Part shown: positions 52,965 to 62,434 of the stretch, piece after piece | Position numbering within the stretch: position 1 is the stretch's first letter | Layout: each line of letters begins with the position of its first letter | Assembly: GCF_000422845.1 (NCBI RefSeq) | Contig: NZ_AUGV01000017.1 | Span: 62,001-126,000 of the forward strand | Origin: Oceanobacter kriegii DSM 6294 | GTDB lineage: Bacteria; Pseudomonadota; Gammaproteobacteria; Pseudomonadales; Oceanobacteraceae | DNA: 64,000 bases | Reading direction: 5' to 3' | The notes under the pieces: model-generated | What the model was told of the DNA's origin: nothing | Seen by the model: only the letters and a program-made list of their open reading frames with translations | Databases searched by the model: none | Translations under genes and position numbers: made by a program

Positions 52965-54029
52965 TCAGCTCTTGCTAACGTTTTGCTGCTGAATGCGGTT
53001 CAGCACGGTGGTCATGGCTTTCTCGATAGCGGCCTGAACCCCGACCCCCAGCTTTTCTTGCAGGGTTTTCTTGTACTCGTAACGCACGCTGTAAACGTCG
53101 GCATTAGCGCACGCGTTAACGATGTAGTCATCACTGGTGCCCACCTCGTCAATCAGCTTGTTTTCCAGCGCCTGTTGGCCGTACCAGACTTCACCGGTCG
53201 CCACCGCGTCTACATCCAGACGAGGGCGGAATTTCTGCACATGCTGACGGAACAGGGTGTGAGTTTCTTCCAGATCAGACTGGAATTTTTCACGGCCCTT
53301 GTCGGTATTTTCGCCCAGCATGGTAACGGTGCGCTTGAATTTGCCTGCGGTAAACAATTCGTAGTCGACGTCGTTCTTTTTCAGCAGACGGTGGAAGTTT
53401 GGCACCTGGGCCAGAACGCCAATGGAACCAATCAATGCAAATGGAGCGGCAATGATCTTGTTGCCGAGGCACGCCATCATGTAACCGCCACTGGCGGCTA
53501 CTTCATCAACACAGATGGTCAGTGGAACGCCTTTGTCGCGAATACGCTTCAGCTGAGAGGCCGCCAGACCGTAGGTGTGTACCATGCCGCCCGGGCTTTC
53601 CAGGCGCAAAACGATTTCGTCTTCCTTTTCGATTTGGGTCAGTACCGCAGTAATTTCGTGGCGCAGCAAATCCACTTCGGAGGCTTTAACGTCGCCATTA
53701 AAGTCCAATACAAAAATGCGCTTGCGGGTTTCTGTCGATTCCAGGCCGTCTTTGGCGCGTTTCTTTTCCGCCTTGGCCTTGGCTTTCTCTTCTTTCTGGC
53801 GTTGCTTGTTCAGCGCCTTCTGTTCTTCTTTGCTGAGGATGGCGTCTTCAAAGGCATCCTTGTAATCTTCGATGTCGTCGTTCAGTCGTTTGATGACGAT
53901 ATCGCCTTCCTGGGCGCTGTTTTTATTGCGAGAGCTTGCAGAAGCAATGGCGCCAATGACCAGAACGATGGCACCGACAAGAGTGATGGTCTTTAATAGA
54001 AACAGACCATATTCCGAAATGAATTCCAC
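52965..54029 (-). CDS. sohB: Inner-membrane S49 peptidase SohB
   Basis: Signal peptide peptidase-like serine protease (354 residues). One N-terminal membrane segment (LLKTITLVGAIVLVIGAIASA), a very Lys/Glu-rich coiled segment (about 62-100), then the S49 domain with RLESPGGMVHTYG, catalytic Ser in VDEVAASGGYMMACL and catalytic Lys in FKRTVTMLGE. The N-terminal peptidase_S49_N region marks it as SohB rather than SppA. ATG start; divergent from the SCP2 gene. Confidence 0.94.
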   Translation of the reverse strand: MEFISEYGLFLLKTITLVGAIVLVIGAIASASSRNKNSAQEGDIVIKRLNDDIEDYKDAFEDAILSKEEQKALNKQRQKEEKAKAKAEKKRAKDGLESTETRKRIFVLDFNGDVKASEVDLLRHEITAVLTQIEKEDEIVLRLESPGGMVHTYGLAASQLKRIRDKGVPLTICVDEVAASGGYMMACLGNKIIAAPFALIGSIGVLAQVPNFHRLLKKNDVDYELFTAGKFKRTVTMLGENTDKGREKFQSDLEETHTLFRQHVQKFRPRLDVDAVATGEVWYGQQALENKLIDEVGTSDDYIVNACANADVYSVRYEYKKTLQEKLGVGVQAAIEKAMTTVLNRIQQQNVSKS

Positions 54030-54232
54030 GCGATAAACCTTTATCTGAGTAAGACGATTAGTCTACCCCAGAGTGAGATACGGAAAAATGCCTGAACAGA
54101 ATTCAAACGACCGTATGAATTCTGGTTGACACCCGCAAGGCTGCGGCCTAGAGTGGCAATCGACAAACAGCGTTGGCGAAAACCACAGTTTGCCTGCGAA
54201 TTGCTGCCACATTAACAATAAGGAACCAAGCA

Positions 54233-54547
54233 ATGACTTCTGTTTCTGAAATCATCAACACCCTGAACAGCCGTTTTGACGCCGACGCGGCAGACGACCT
54301 GAACGCCACCTTCCAATTCAACATCGAAGACGGCGACGATTACTTCATCGTGGTAAAAGACGGTGCCTGTGAAGTAGGCCAGGGTGAAAACGACGACGCT
54401 GACGTTACCCTGATCATGAACACTGAAACCTTTGCGGGTATCGCTACCGGTGAAACCGACGGCATGCAGGCCTTCATGTCTGGCCAATTGCGTGTTGAAG
54501 GCGACATGATGCTGGCAACCAAGATTGGTGAAATCTTCCCGGCTTGA
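54233..54547 (+). CDS. SCP2 sterol-binding-domain protein
   Basis: Single-domain SCP-2 protein of 104 residues, with the FQFNIEDGDDYFIVVKDGACEV, DADVTLIMNTETFAGIATGE and GQLRVEGDMMLATKIGEIF pattern of the family. Family members bind lipids or acyl-CoAs in a hydrophobic tunnel; the ligand in bacteria is generally unknown. AAGGAA before ATG 54233. It is monocistronic, between sohB and a terminator. Confidence 0.88.
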   Translation: MTSVSEIINTLNSRFDADAADDLNATFQFNIEDGDDYFIVVKDGACEVGQGENDDADVTLIMNTETFAGIATGETDGMQAFMSGQLRVEGDMMLATKIGEIFPA

Positions 54548-54561
54548 TTGCATTGCAAACC

Positions 54562-54594
54562 AACAAAAAACGGGCCGCTGGCCCGTTTTTTGTT
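54562..54594 (+). terminator. SCP2 gene terminator
   Basis: Perfect 15-base stem AACAAAAAACGGGCC / GGCCCGTTTTTTGTT, three-base loop. The gene on the other strand ends at 54654, so it may serve both. Confidence 0.92.
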
Positions 54595-54653
54595 TCTGGT
54601 GTTTTCTTTTGCTGTCCGTCCGGGTGTTTCTAAAAACAGAGCGGTTTACAAAT

Positions 54654-55295
54654 TTACCAGTTACTGTCCAACGCCTTGGCAGCCACGTCATTCATGGCTT
54701 CTGCTTCCACGCCTTTGGCAGATACAGTAACGGCAAAGGTTGCGCCGTTAACCAGTGGCATAAAGACAGCGCTGCCCATTTCCGGCTTGAGCCAAAAGCC
54801 CTTTTCTTTCAAAACCGACCATACGTCGATCCAGCCACCCTGCCCCAGACCATAAACTGTACGCTCTGCGGTACGCTCCTGCTCCAGTGACAGGTAGCGA
54901 CCACTCAAGCGGTCAATGCGGTAGACCGGTGCGGCAGCCAGTGAATCAATCGGGCCGGTCCAGCGCAGCAGACGGAAATCCAGCTGCCACTGATCGCCCT
55001 TGACGATGTAGCGTTGCTCGTTGCCTTCTTCGTCCACCAGCGACAGGTCGAATGTCTGATCGCCCACCTTATAGGTGCTGATGGTGACCGCAGGCTGAAT
55101 GCCGTTGGCTTGCTTGTAGCTGTACAGGTCGACGCCGGAATACACCAGTAAAAAACCACCAAACAGCAGCAGTATACCCGCGGTGCCTTTGATCCATTGA
55201 ATGACCCAGGGTTTGCCGATCCACATCACGCCGACAACGATCAGGATCAACAGCATGACAACGGCAACAAACCCCAGCAGGCTAGATAACAGCAT
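54654..55295 (-). CDS. Membrane protein of unknown function downstream of fimL
   Basis: 213 residues. Two membrane segments close together (about residues 3-25 and 35-58) are followed by a periplasmic beta-rich domain of about 150 residues with no Cys pair or known motif. It starts six bases after fimL, so it belongs to the same transcript. Similar proteins are often annotated loosely as multidrug-transporter-like, but it is far too small to be a pump. A role with FimL in surface behaviour is only suggested by position. Confidence 0.75.
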   Translation of the reverse strand: MLLSSLLGFVAVVMLLILIVVGVMWIGKPWVIQWIKGTAGILLLFGGFLLVYSGVDLYSYKQANGIQPAVTISTYKVGDQTFDLSLVDEEGNEQRYIVKGDQWQLDFRLLRWTGPIDSLAAAPVYRIDRLSGRYLSLEQERTAERTVYGLGQGGWIDVWSVLKEKGFWLKPEMGSAVFMPLVNGATFAVTVSAKGVEAEAMNDVAAKALDSNW

Positions 55296-55301
55296 GGCAA
55301 A

Positions 55302-56945
55302 TTATCCTTTCAGGTGAGCCAGGCTGTCCTGGGCCAGACGAACGGCTTCGTCTGCCCCTGAGGATTGGCCATTGAGGGAATCCATAAAGTACTCGACAGC
55401 GGTAATGGCGTCGGCAAAGGCTTCCATCTTGTGCTCTTCAATCACCTTGCTGGTGTCCTGAACATCGTGGTCAACGAAGTCACGCAGGGATTTCAGAATG
55501 TCGTACATGGTTTCATTGCCCATAAACAGCAGTGCTGCGGCAACGTCCGACAGGCTCTTGCTGACGTTGGCAACGTGCAGTACTTCACCGTCGGATTCCA
55601 GATACGCACCGATTGCGCGCTTGACCATCGCCAATGAGGTCATTGATTCCGACAGAATCGCAATGCGCGCTTCGTTGAGGCTGACCGGGTCAACGGCTGA
55701 CTCTTCCGCCAGGTGCTTGGAGGTAATCGAGTGCAGGGTTTGTTCCAGACGGATGATTTCATCGGCAATGTCGTCGCCGTGCTCACGCAGCCCGGGTTGG
55801 CCAGCGGCTTCCAAACGCAGTGCCAATTGGGATGCACGTTCTGCGGCTTCCTGATTGTTGGCAATGATCAGGGTGTCGCCAATGCGACGGATGCTGTCGA
55901 GCAACAGCTGGAAGTCTTCACTGCTGAGGTCCAGGCGTTCGGACAGGTCGATCTGGTCTTTGACCTTTTGCAGTTCTTCCTGCAGGGCCAGTGCCAGTGA
56001 CTCCAGCGCTGAACCGTCCGGGCCGGAGAGCTTGTTACGTGCCTCGGCCAGTTGCTCTTCCTTGATGCCGTTGGCAACCTGGAATTCTTTCTGAACCTGG
56101 CGAATGGCTTCGCTTTCCGGCTTCGCCAGCGACACCAGATGCACAAATTCTTTCAGCAGCCAGTCGGGCTGTTTCTCGGCGAAGTAGCGACCTTCGGTCT
56201 CCTGAATGCGGCGAACCTGACGGTCGAGCTGACCCAGCAACGCCATGCGTGCAGGGGTGATTTCAAACTCTTCCTGTGACAGGGCTTCCAGAGCCGCCGA
56301 TGCCACGTGCCAGAAAGTCCAGGACGCAACGCCCTGGCTGGCCTTTTCAAAGCGTTTTACCGCTCGCGACATGACTTGCACTGGTCCAAAACGTCCCTGG
56401 CCGCGAATCAAGCCCAGCAGGCCGAGTTGGTACATCTGACGAGCACGACGAAACGGGAAACGCGCCGCTTCGGCAATGGCCTTCGGAGTGGAGATTTGCG
56501 GACGCAGATTGACCAGAAAGAAATAGGATTCCGGCAGTGCGGCATCACTGCGACTGCGGCGAATCTGGTTAATGACAGGAATCAGCAGACTTGGTGATGT
56601 TGGCGAACCTTCAGCCATCAGTTCAACCAGGCGCTTGAGGTAGACGATGGCCTGGGTGAAAGCATTCAGTGTTGCGTTCGACAGGGCTTCACCACGGGCG
56701 TGACGGCCGGATTCGGCAAACTCCTCACAGAGGCGCTCTCCTGCCCTGAAATCCAGCATTTTGAACGTGCCACGAATCTGCTGAATTTCGGCAAGAAATG
56801 CCTTCAGCTGATCCGGGTTGCCTGTTTCTGAATAATAATCCAGCTGGTTGGCTGCAGAATCCAGTGCGTTGAGAACTTCACTCTTAACGAGATTAAGCGA
56901 TACAGCAAACTGGGTTTCTTCATTTACAGTCTGTAGTTCTGCCAT
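55302..56945 (-). CDS. fimL: FimL-like type IV pilus/cAMP regulatory protein
   Basis: 547 residues from ATG 56945. It resembles the N-terminal scaffold part of ChpA/PilL and FimL of Pseudomonas: helical Hpt-like bundles without a proper phospho-His motif, then a long central helical region. FimL works with PilY1 and FimV in twitching motility and adenylate cyclase control. Stretches such as RGTFKMLDFRAGERLCEEF and LSDVAAALLFMGNETMYDILKSL are typical. nhaB is divergent next door, as in P. aeruginosa, which supports the call. Confidence 0.82.
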   Translation of the reverse strand: MAELQTVNEETQFAVSLNLVKSEVLNALDSAANQLDYYSETGNPDQLKAFLAEIQQIRGTFKMLDFRAGERLCEEFAESGRHARGEALSNATLNAFTQAIVYLKRLVELMAEGSPTSPSLLIPVINQIRRSRSDAALPESYFFLVNLRPQISTPKAIAEAARFPFRRARQMYQLGLLGLIRGQGRFGPVQVMSRAVKRFEKASQGVASWTFWHVASAALEALSQEEFEITPARMALLGQLDRQVRRIQETEGRYFAEKQPDWLLKEFVHLVSLAKPESEAIRQVQKEFQVANGIKEEQLAEARNKLSGPDGSALESLALALQEELQKVKDQIDLSERLDLSSEDFQLLLDSIRRIGDTLIIANNQEAAERASQLALRLEAAGQPGLREHGDDIADEIIRLEQTLHSITSKHLAEESAVDPVSLNEARIAILSESMTSLAMVKRAIGAYLESDGEVLHVANVSKSLSDVAAALLFMGNETMYDILKSLRDFVDHDVQDTSKVIEEHKMEAFADAITAVEYFMDSLNGQSSGADEAVRLAQDSLAHLKG

Positions 56946-57183
56946 GACGACCAATCGCAATTCCAAGCTTAAAGTTGGGGTTATTCTATCTGTATAACCC
57001 TTTGATGGCGAAACGTTTTAACCCTTTTTAATCACTACTATGTGACAAGATTCCTGCCCCTAATCACGCTTTTCTTACTCAATTAGTATATTTTTCGTGC
57101 TTTACGACAGTATTGAAGCCGTCGGCAGTTGAAAATTATCCCTAGCTCATTAAATTTCCCGCACCCAAAAGAAGGAAATAATA

Positions 57184-58695
57184 ATGATCGCGTCGCTACA
57201 CACCGCAGTGATGGGGAATTTTCTTGGCAATGCTCCGCTTTGGTACAAGAAAACCATCCTTGCTTTCCTCGCATTCAATGTTGTCAGTGTTTATACGTTG
57301 GGCACTTATATCACTGGCTGGTTGTTGATTGTCGAGTTCATTTTCACTCTGGCCATGGCTCTGAAATGCTACCCGCTGCAACCGGGTGGCTTGCTGGCCA
57401 TTGAGGCCATTCTGCTGGGCATGGTCAGCCCACAAGTTGTGTACGAAGAAACACTGCACAACTTCCCGGTGATCTTGCTGCTGATGTTCATGGTGGCCGG
57501 TATCTTCTTTATGAAGGACCTGCTGCTGTTTGTGTTTACCAAAATTCTGCTGGGCGTTCGCTCCAAGACCATGCTGTCGTTGTTGTTCAGCGTCGTAGCT
57601 GCGGTGCTGTCGGCGTTCCTGGATGCACTGACCGTGACGGCGGTACTGATCAGTGTGTCGGTTGGCTTTTATAGCGTTTATCACCGGGTTGCCAGCGGCA
57701 AGAATTTCAACGTTGATCACAATCACGGTAACGACGAAGAATTACGTGAGAGTCACCGTCAGGATCTGGATCAGTTCCGTGCCTTTTTGCGCAGTCTGAT
57801 GATGCACGGTGCAGTAGGCACGGCGTTGGGCGGTGTGTGTACGCTGGTTGGTGAGCCACAAAACCTGTTGATTGCCAAAGTGGCCGGTTGGGATTTCCTT
57901 GTCTTCTTCACCATCATGGCGCCAATCACGATGCCGGTATTGGTGTCTGGCCTGGCGGTTTGTGTGTTGCTGGAACAAACCGGCAAGTTCGGTTATGGCG
58001 CCAAATTGCCAGCTGAAGTGCGCGGCATCCTGGAAGACTACGACCGTCGTCAGAGCGAGCAGATGGCACCCAAGCAACAATTGCAGTTGGTGGTTCAGGG
58101 GCTGGTTGCGGTATTTCTGGTGGTTGGCCTGGCGTTTCATTTGGCCGAAGTCGGTTTTATTGGCCTTGCGGTAATTATTTTACTGACGGCGTTCAACGGC
58201 GTTATTGAAGAACACCAAATCGGTAAGGCGTTTGAAGAAGCCATGCCATTTACGGCGTTATTGGTGGTGTTTTTTGCGATTGTTGGCGTGATTCACTCCC
58301 AGCATTTGTTCACGCCTATTATTGAGTGGATTCTTGATACCCGTAATGTTGAACCGTCATCCCAGCCAGGTGTGTTCTTCCTGGCCAACGGCATATTGTC
58401 GATGATCAGTGACAACGTGTTTGTGGCGACGGTTTATATTTCCGAGGTTAAATCGGCTCTGGATGCGGGTGAAATATCCCGGGCGCAGTTTGATGCCCTG
58501 GCGGTCGCCATTAATACCGGTACGAACTTGCCGAGTGTGGCGACACCCAACGGCCAGGCGGCATTTCTGTTCTTGCTGACCTCGGCGTTGGCGCCGTTAA
58601 TTCGTCTGTCTTACGGACGTATGGTGGTGATGGCGCTGCCGTACACGGTTGTGATGACGGGTGTTGGTTACTTTGCAGTGACACACTGGCTGTAA
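57184..58695 (+). CDS. nhaB: Na+/H+ antiporter NhaB
   Basis: Electrogenic sodium/proton antiporter of 503 residues with about 12 membrane segments. NhaB markers: [20 protein letters not shown] at the N-terminus, [39 protein letters not shown] and the ending with [26 protein letters not shown] before the ATG. Divergent from fimL over 238 bases. Ends on a hairpin terminator. Confidence 0.95.
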   Translation: MIASLHTAVMGNFLGNAPLWYKKTILAFLAFNVVSVYTLGTYITGWLLIVEFIFTLAMALKCYPLQPGGLLAIEAILLGMVSPQVVYEETLHNFPVILLLMFMVAGIFFMKDLLLFVFTKILLGVRSKTMLSLLFSVVAAVLSAFLDALTVTAVLISVSVGFYSVYHRVASGKNFNVDHNHGNDEELRESHRQDLDQFRAFLRSLMMHGAVGTALGGVCTLVGEPQNLLIAKVAGWDFLVFFTIMAPITMPVLVSGLAVCVLLEQTGKFGYGAKLPAEVRGILEDYDRRQSEQMAPKQQLQLVVQGLVAVFLVVGLAFHLAEVGFIGLAVIILLTAFNGVIEEHQIGKAFEEAMPFTALLVVFFAIVGVIHSQHLFTPIIEWILDTRNVEPSSQPGVFFLANGILSMISDNVFVATVYISEVKSALDAGEISRAQFDALAVAINTGTNLPSVATPNGQAAFLFLLTSALAPLIRLSYGRMVVMALPYTVVMTGVGYFAVTHWL

Positions 58696-58725
58696 TACCG
58701 GCCAGAACCCAGATTCCCGGCACTA

Positions 58726-58762
58726 AAAAGCCCGCTGAAATGGTTGTTCCAGCGGGCTTTTG
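58726..58762 (+). terminator. nhaB terminator
   Basis: Stem AAAAGCCCGCTG / CAGCGGGCTTTT with a 12-base loop; A-rich on the left side, so it may also serve dnaQ on the other strand. Confidence 0.85.
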
Positions 58763-58811
58763 TTTGTCTTTCGTGCTGCTTCAGACGTCAGTCACACGTT
58801 AGTTATACGAA

Positions 58812-59519
58812 TCAGATCTGCCGCCAAATAGCCCCTTCGCTTTTCTTGTCGATCAGCTCCAGGAATTTCTCATGGGCCTGAACTTCCGCGTCGGTTGCTG
58901 TGATGATCGACAGCTCTGCGCCGGCGGCAGCGGATGTCAAGGCTTCAAGATCCAGTTTGGCTCCATCATCGTCGCCATCGTCATCGACTGACAGCATCAG
59001 GTCGGTTTGACCACCGGTCATGAACAGGTAAACGTCGGCCAGAATCTCGGAGTCGAGCAAAGCCCCGTGCAGCTCACGGTGGCTGTTATCAATATCGAAA
59101 CGCTTACACAAGGCGTCGAGGGAAACCCTGGAACCCGGGAACATGTCGCGGGCCAGTTTCAGCGTGTCCAGCACGCTACAGAAGGTGCTGGTGGCAGGCA
59201 GGCCCAGTAGTTTGAATTCGGCATCCATCATGCCGACGTCGAACGCGGCGTTGTGAATCACCAGCTCGGCGCCAGCAATAAAGTCGATGAATTCCTGAGC
59301 AACGTCGGCAAATACCGGACTGCCCTGTTCTTCCAACCATTCGATCGAAATACCGTGAACGTTCTGGGCTTCTTCGTCGATTGGACGTTGTGGGTGGATG
59401 TATTTGTGAAAATGACGACCGGTCAATTTTCGTTCAATAACTTCCACGCAACCGATCTCAAGGATGCGGTGACCTTCACCAATACCGGTGGTTTCTGTAT
59501 CGAGTACGACTTGTCTCAT
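58812..59519 (-). CDS. dnaQ: DNA polymerase III epsilon subunit (3'-5' proofreading exonuclease)
   Basis: 235 residues. DEDDh exonuclease with Exo I DTETTG (Asp7, Glu9), Exo [16 protein letters not shown], and Exo [17 protein letters not shown]. The C-terminal part after residue about 180 is the short region that binds the polymerase alpha subunit; it begins with an acidic, Asp-rich stretch. Starts four bases inside the rnhA stop, the usual rnhA-dnaQ arrangement, here on the same strand. Confidence 0.95.
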   Translation of the reverse strand: MRQVVLDTETTGIGEGHRILEIGCVEVIERKLTGRHFHKYIHPQRPIDEEAQNVHGISIEWLEEQGSPVFADVAQEFIDFIAGAELVIHNAAFDVGMMDAEFKLLGLPATSTFCSVLDTLKLARDMFPGSRVSLDALCKRFDIDNSHRELHGALLDSEILADVYLFMTGGQTDLMLSVDDDGDDDGAKLDLEALTSAAAGAELSIITATDAEVQAHEKFLELIDKKSEGAIWRQI

Positions 59520-59950
59520 GACATTACCTTGGCGACGCCCTTGTTGGCCAACTGGTCAGCGCGTTCGTTTTCGGCGTGACCGGCGTGACCCTTAACCCAT
59601 TGCCATTCTACCTGATGGCGGTTACAGGCTTCATCCAGTCGCACCCACAGGTCCTTGTTTTTGACCGGTGCTTTGGATGCGGTTTTCCAGCCATTACGTT
59701 TCCAACCTGCCATCCACTGCTGGATACCCTGTTTGACGTATTTGGAGTCGGTGGTCAGTACCACCTCACAAGGGCGAGTCAGTGCCTCAAGCCCTTGAAT
59801 GGCAGCCATCAACTCCATCCGGTTGTTGGTGGTATTGGCTTCGCCACCAAACAATTCTTTCTCTGCTTCTCCGAAGCGCAGCAGTGCACCCCAGCCACCA
59901 GCGCCAGGGTTACCTTTACAGGCGCCATCGGTGTATATCTCTACTTTCAT
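59516..59950 (-). CDS. rnhA: Ribonuclease HI
   Basis: Degrades the RNA strand of RNA-DNA hybrids. It has 144 residues. Catalytic acidic residues in [27 protein letters not shown] and NERADQLA; the basic protrusion [20 protein letters not shown] is also present. The start overlaps the methyltransferase stop and the end overlaps dnaQ, each by four bases, so the three are one transcript. Confidence 0.97.
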   Translation of the reverse strand: MKVEIYTDGACKGNPGAGGWGALLRFGEAEKELFGGEANTTNNRMELMAAIQGLEALTRPCEVVLTTDSKYVKQGIQQWMAGWKRNGWKTASKAPVKNKDLWVRLDEACNRHQVEWQWVKGHAGHAENERADQLANKGVAKVMS

Positions 59951-60720
59951 TGTTTAAAACAGTTGCCTGTGGGTTGAATATTATGAATGGCCGGCAGCCG
60001 GGCAATGGCTGGCGTCGGCACAAAGTCCGGCCGCAGACTCCAGCGCCTTTGTTTCAGGCGCGTTGTACCTGCAACGGTCTTTCTGGCCACCAGTATATAG
60101 GCATTTGATGGTAGCCAGTTATGGCCAGCGGCGACCCGGTCGAAGCGTCGGCTGGCACTTTCTGTGATCATTCTAAGTGGCCAAAGATGAGCAATATGGG
60201 ACACCCGTTCGACGCGGAAGTCGAGCAAGGTCAGCCAGTCTTCCAAACGGTTGGAACTCACGCAGTTGGCGATCCAGGGCAATTTGGCAGATAGCGTCAT
60301 GGCAGCCTTGGAGGCACCAAAAATGCTGTAGGGGTTCCAGCCCACAATCACCAGGTAACCACTGGACTGCAACACCCGTGAGGCCTCTCTCACCATTTGG
60401 TGTGGACGTACCGACATATCGAGGCTGTGTTGCAAAATAACGGCTTCGACGGATTCGTCAGCAAGCGGCCAAAGATCATCACTCATGCGAGCATCGCAAT
60501 GGTTGTCCTTGGCCCACGGCATACCCATCACAAAGGCGTGACGCATGCGGTTGCGCTTGAGAAATCGGGGGGTGCTGTCGATGCCCGAATACAGCAGGTG
60601 CTGGCCCCGCAAATCGACCAGAACCTCGCGTAGCCAGCCTGCTTCCATGGCCAACAGGCGCTTGCAGGACGCCGATGTCAGCCATTGGTTGTACGCTTCC
60701 GATTTGATTCTGACGCCCAT
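59947..60720 (-). CDS. SAM-dependent methyltransferase-like protein
   Basis: 257 residues from ATG 60720 ([14 protein letters not shown]), or up to 290 from an ATG at 60819. Class I methyltransferase fold seen in [45 protein letters not shown], close to the UbiE/BioC pattern, but the glycine-rich SAM motif I is weak ([15 protein letters not shown]). The family has this fixed place between mltD/gloB and rnhA in Pseudomonas. The substrate is unknown. The usual gloB gene is missing beside it. Confidence 0.78.
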   Translation of the reverse strand: MGVRIKSEAYNQWLTSASCKRLLAMEAGWLREVLVDLRGQHLLYSGIDSTPRFLKRNRMRHAFVMGMPWAKDNHCDARMSDDLWPLADESVEAVILQHSLDMSVRPHQMVREASRVLQSSGYLVIVGWNPYSIFGASKAAMTLSAKLPWIANCVSSNRLEDWLTLLDFRVERVSHIAHLWPLRMITESASRRFDRVAAGHNWLPSNAYILVARKTVAGTTRLKQRRWSLRPDFVPTPAIARLPAIHNIQPTGNCFKQ

Positions 60721-60819
60721 ACTGCCGAGGCTCCCTTTACGATTCCGATGTGATGCTTTGTTGCTGAGGCTAACCGCAATCTCTAGACTGTCGGCCGAAC
60801 ATTCAGACATTTTAAGCAC

Positions 60820-62376
60820 ATGCGTTTAATCTCACTACCCACAATTCTGGCTCCCTTGGTTATTGTCACCGGCTGCAGTGCCACCAGCCCCAAGGAACCT
60901 GAAGAAGTATGGGCACCCAGTGCCCAGCCTGTACAGGTGTCCGACACCCCTGTTTCGGAGGAATTCATCAGCATTCAAACCACCGAGAACGTCTGGGATC
61001 GTATCCTTGATCGCTTTCAGCTGGATCTGGATGTTGATAATCCACGCTTGAAGGCCCAGCGCGACTGGTACATCAAGCACCCCGAGTACATGGCGCGCGT
61101 TACCAAGCGCTCCGAGCCTTATTTGTACTACATTGCCGAACAAATCGAAGCCCGCAACGTGCCCGGGGAAATTGCCCTGCTGCCGATCGTTGAAAGCGCT
61201 TTTGATCCATTTGCTTACAGTCATGGCCGTGCTTCCGGCGTGTGGCAGTTTATTCCTTCGACGGGCAAGTATTTTGGCCTGAAACAGGACTGGTGGTACG
61301 ACGGCCGTCGGGATATTCGTGCAGCAACCAATGCGGCGCTGGACTATTTAAGCAGCTTGTCGCGCCAGTTCGACGGCGACTGGGAATTAGCACTGGCGTC
61401 GTATAACTCCGGCGGCGGCACAGTTCGTAAAGCCATTCGCAAGAATCGCAACAGGGGTATGGCCACGGACTTCTGGAATCTGGAACTGCCAAAAGAAACC
61501 CGAGCCTACGTTCCCAAATTGCTGGCATTGGCGCAGCTGCTGAAATATCCGGAGCGATACAAAAGCCCGTTTACCGCGGTGGCTAACGAACCTTATTTTG
61601 CCGTGGTGCAAACTGGCGGTCAGATTGACCTGACGCAGGTTGCCGAATTGGCCAATACCGAACTGGAAGAAATCTATCGGCTGAATCCGGGCTTTAACCG
61701 TTGGGCAACCCACCCTGACGGCCCGCATGAAGTGCTGGTTCCGTACGAGGCTTACGATGAGTTTGTCTCTCGCCTGAGCGCCCTGCCAAGCAACAAACGT
61801 GTGCAGTGGAACCGTTACGTGGTGAAGTCTGGTGACAACCTGCAAACCATCGGCAAGCAATTTCGGACTACAGTTGATGTTATCAAGCGGGTTAATGACC
61901 TGAGTAGCAATACCATTCGCGTGGGCCAAACCCTGTTGATCCCGGGAGCTATGAAAGGCCAGGCGGCGTATTCATACAGCTTGACCCAGCGATTGGATCG
62001 CACCCGTAGCAATCGCCAGCCAAGTGGCACTAATAAAGTGGTGTACACCGTACGTTCTGGCGATTCTTTCTGGGGGATTGGCAAGAAATATGGCGTGACC
62101 TCACGACAAATTGCTCATTGGAACGGTATGGCGCCGGGTGATCCATTGACCGTGGGGAAAAACCTGACGATTTGGACCAAGGCGACACAAAGCTCGGGCC
62201 GTAAGGAGATTCGCCGGGTCACCTACACGGTGCGCTCGGGGGATTCTCTGGCCAGTATTGGCAGTCGATTCCGGGTGGGTGTGAACGACATCCGCAAATG
62301 GAACCCGAACGACACCAGCAGCAAGTACCTGCAACCTGGGATGAAGCTGCTGCTTTACGTCAACGTTGTGCGCTAA
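60820..62376 (+). CDS. mltD: Membrane-bound lytic murein transglycosylase D
   Basis: Cleaves peptidoglycan glycan strands to 1,6-anhydro ends. It has 518 residues. N-terminal lipoprotein signal MRLISLPTILAPLVIVTGC with a lipobox (VTGC). Lytic transglycosylase domain with catalytic Glu125 in LLPIVESAFDP, then YSHGRASGVWQFIPSTGKYFGL and LASYNSGGG. Three LysM repeats follow, starting near residues 333, 406 and 465 (YVVKSGDNLQTI, YTVRSGDSFWGI, YTVRSGDSLASI). E. coli MltD has two. Divergent from the methyltransferase. Confidence 0.95.
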   Translation: MRLISLPTILAPLVIVTGCSATSPKEPEEVWAPSAQPVQVSDTPVSEEFISIQTTENVWDRILDRFQLDLDVDNPRLKAQRDWYIKHPEYMARVTKRSEPYLYYIAEQIEARNVPGEIALLPIVESAFDPFAYSHGRASGVWQFIPSTGKYFGLKQDWWYDGRRDIRAATNAALDYLSSLSRQFDGDWELALASYNSGGGTVRKAIRKNRNRGMATDFWNLELPKETRAYVPKLLALAQLLKYPERYKSPFTAVANEPYFAVVQTGGQIDLTQVAELANTELEEIYRLNPGFNRWATHPDGPHEVLVPYEAYDEFVSRLSALPSNKRVQWNRYVVKSGDNLQTIGKQFRTTVDVIKRVNDLSSNTIRVGQTLLIPGAMKGQAAYSYSLTQRLDRTRSNRQPSGTNKVVYTVRSGDSFWGIGKKYGVTSRQIAHWNGMAPGDPLTVGKNLTIWTKATQSSGRKEIRRVTYTVRSGDSLASIGSRFRVGVNDIRKWNPNDTSSKYLQPGMKLLLYVNVVR

Positions 62377-62434
62377 ACAAACCTTGGCAGGGCTATTGGG
62401 AGCCTGTTTGGACTTCTTTCTAAAGGAAATACAA

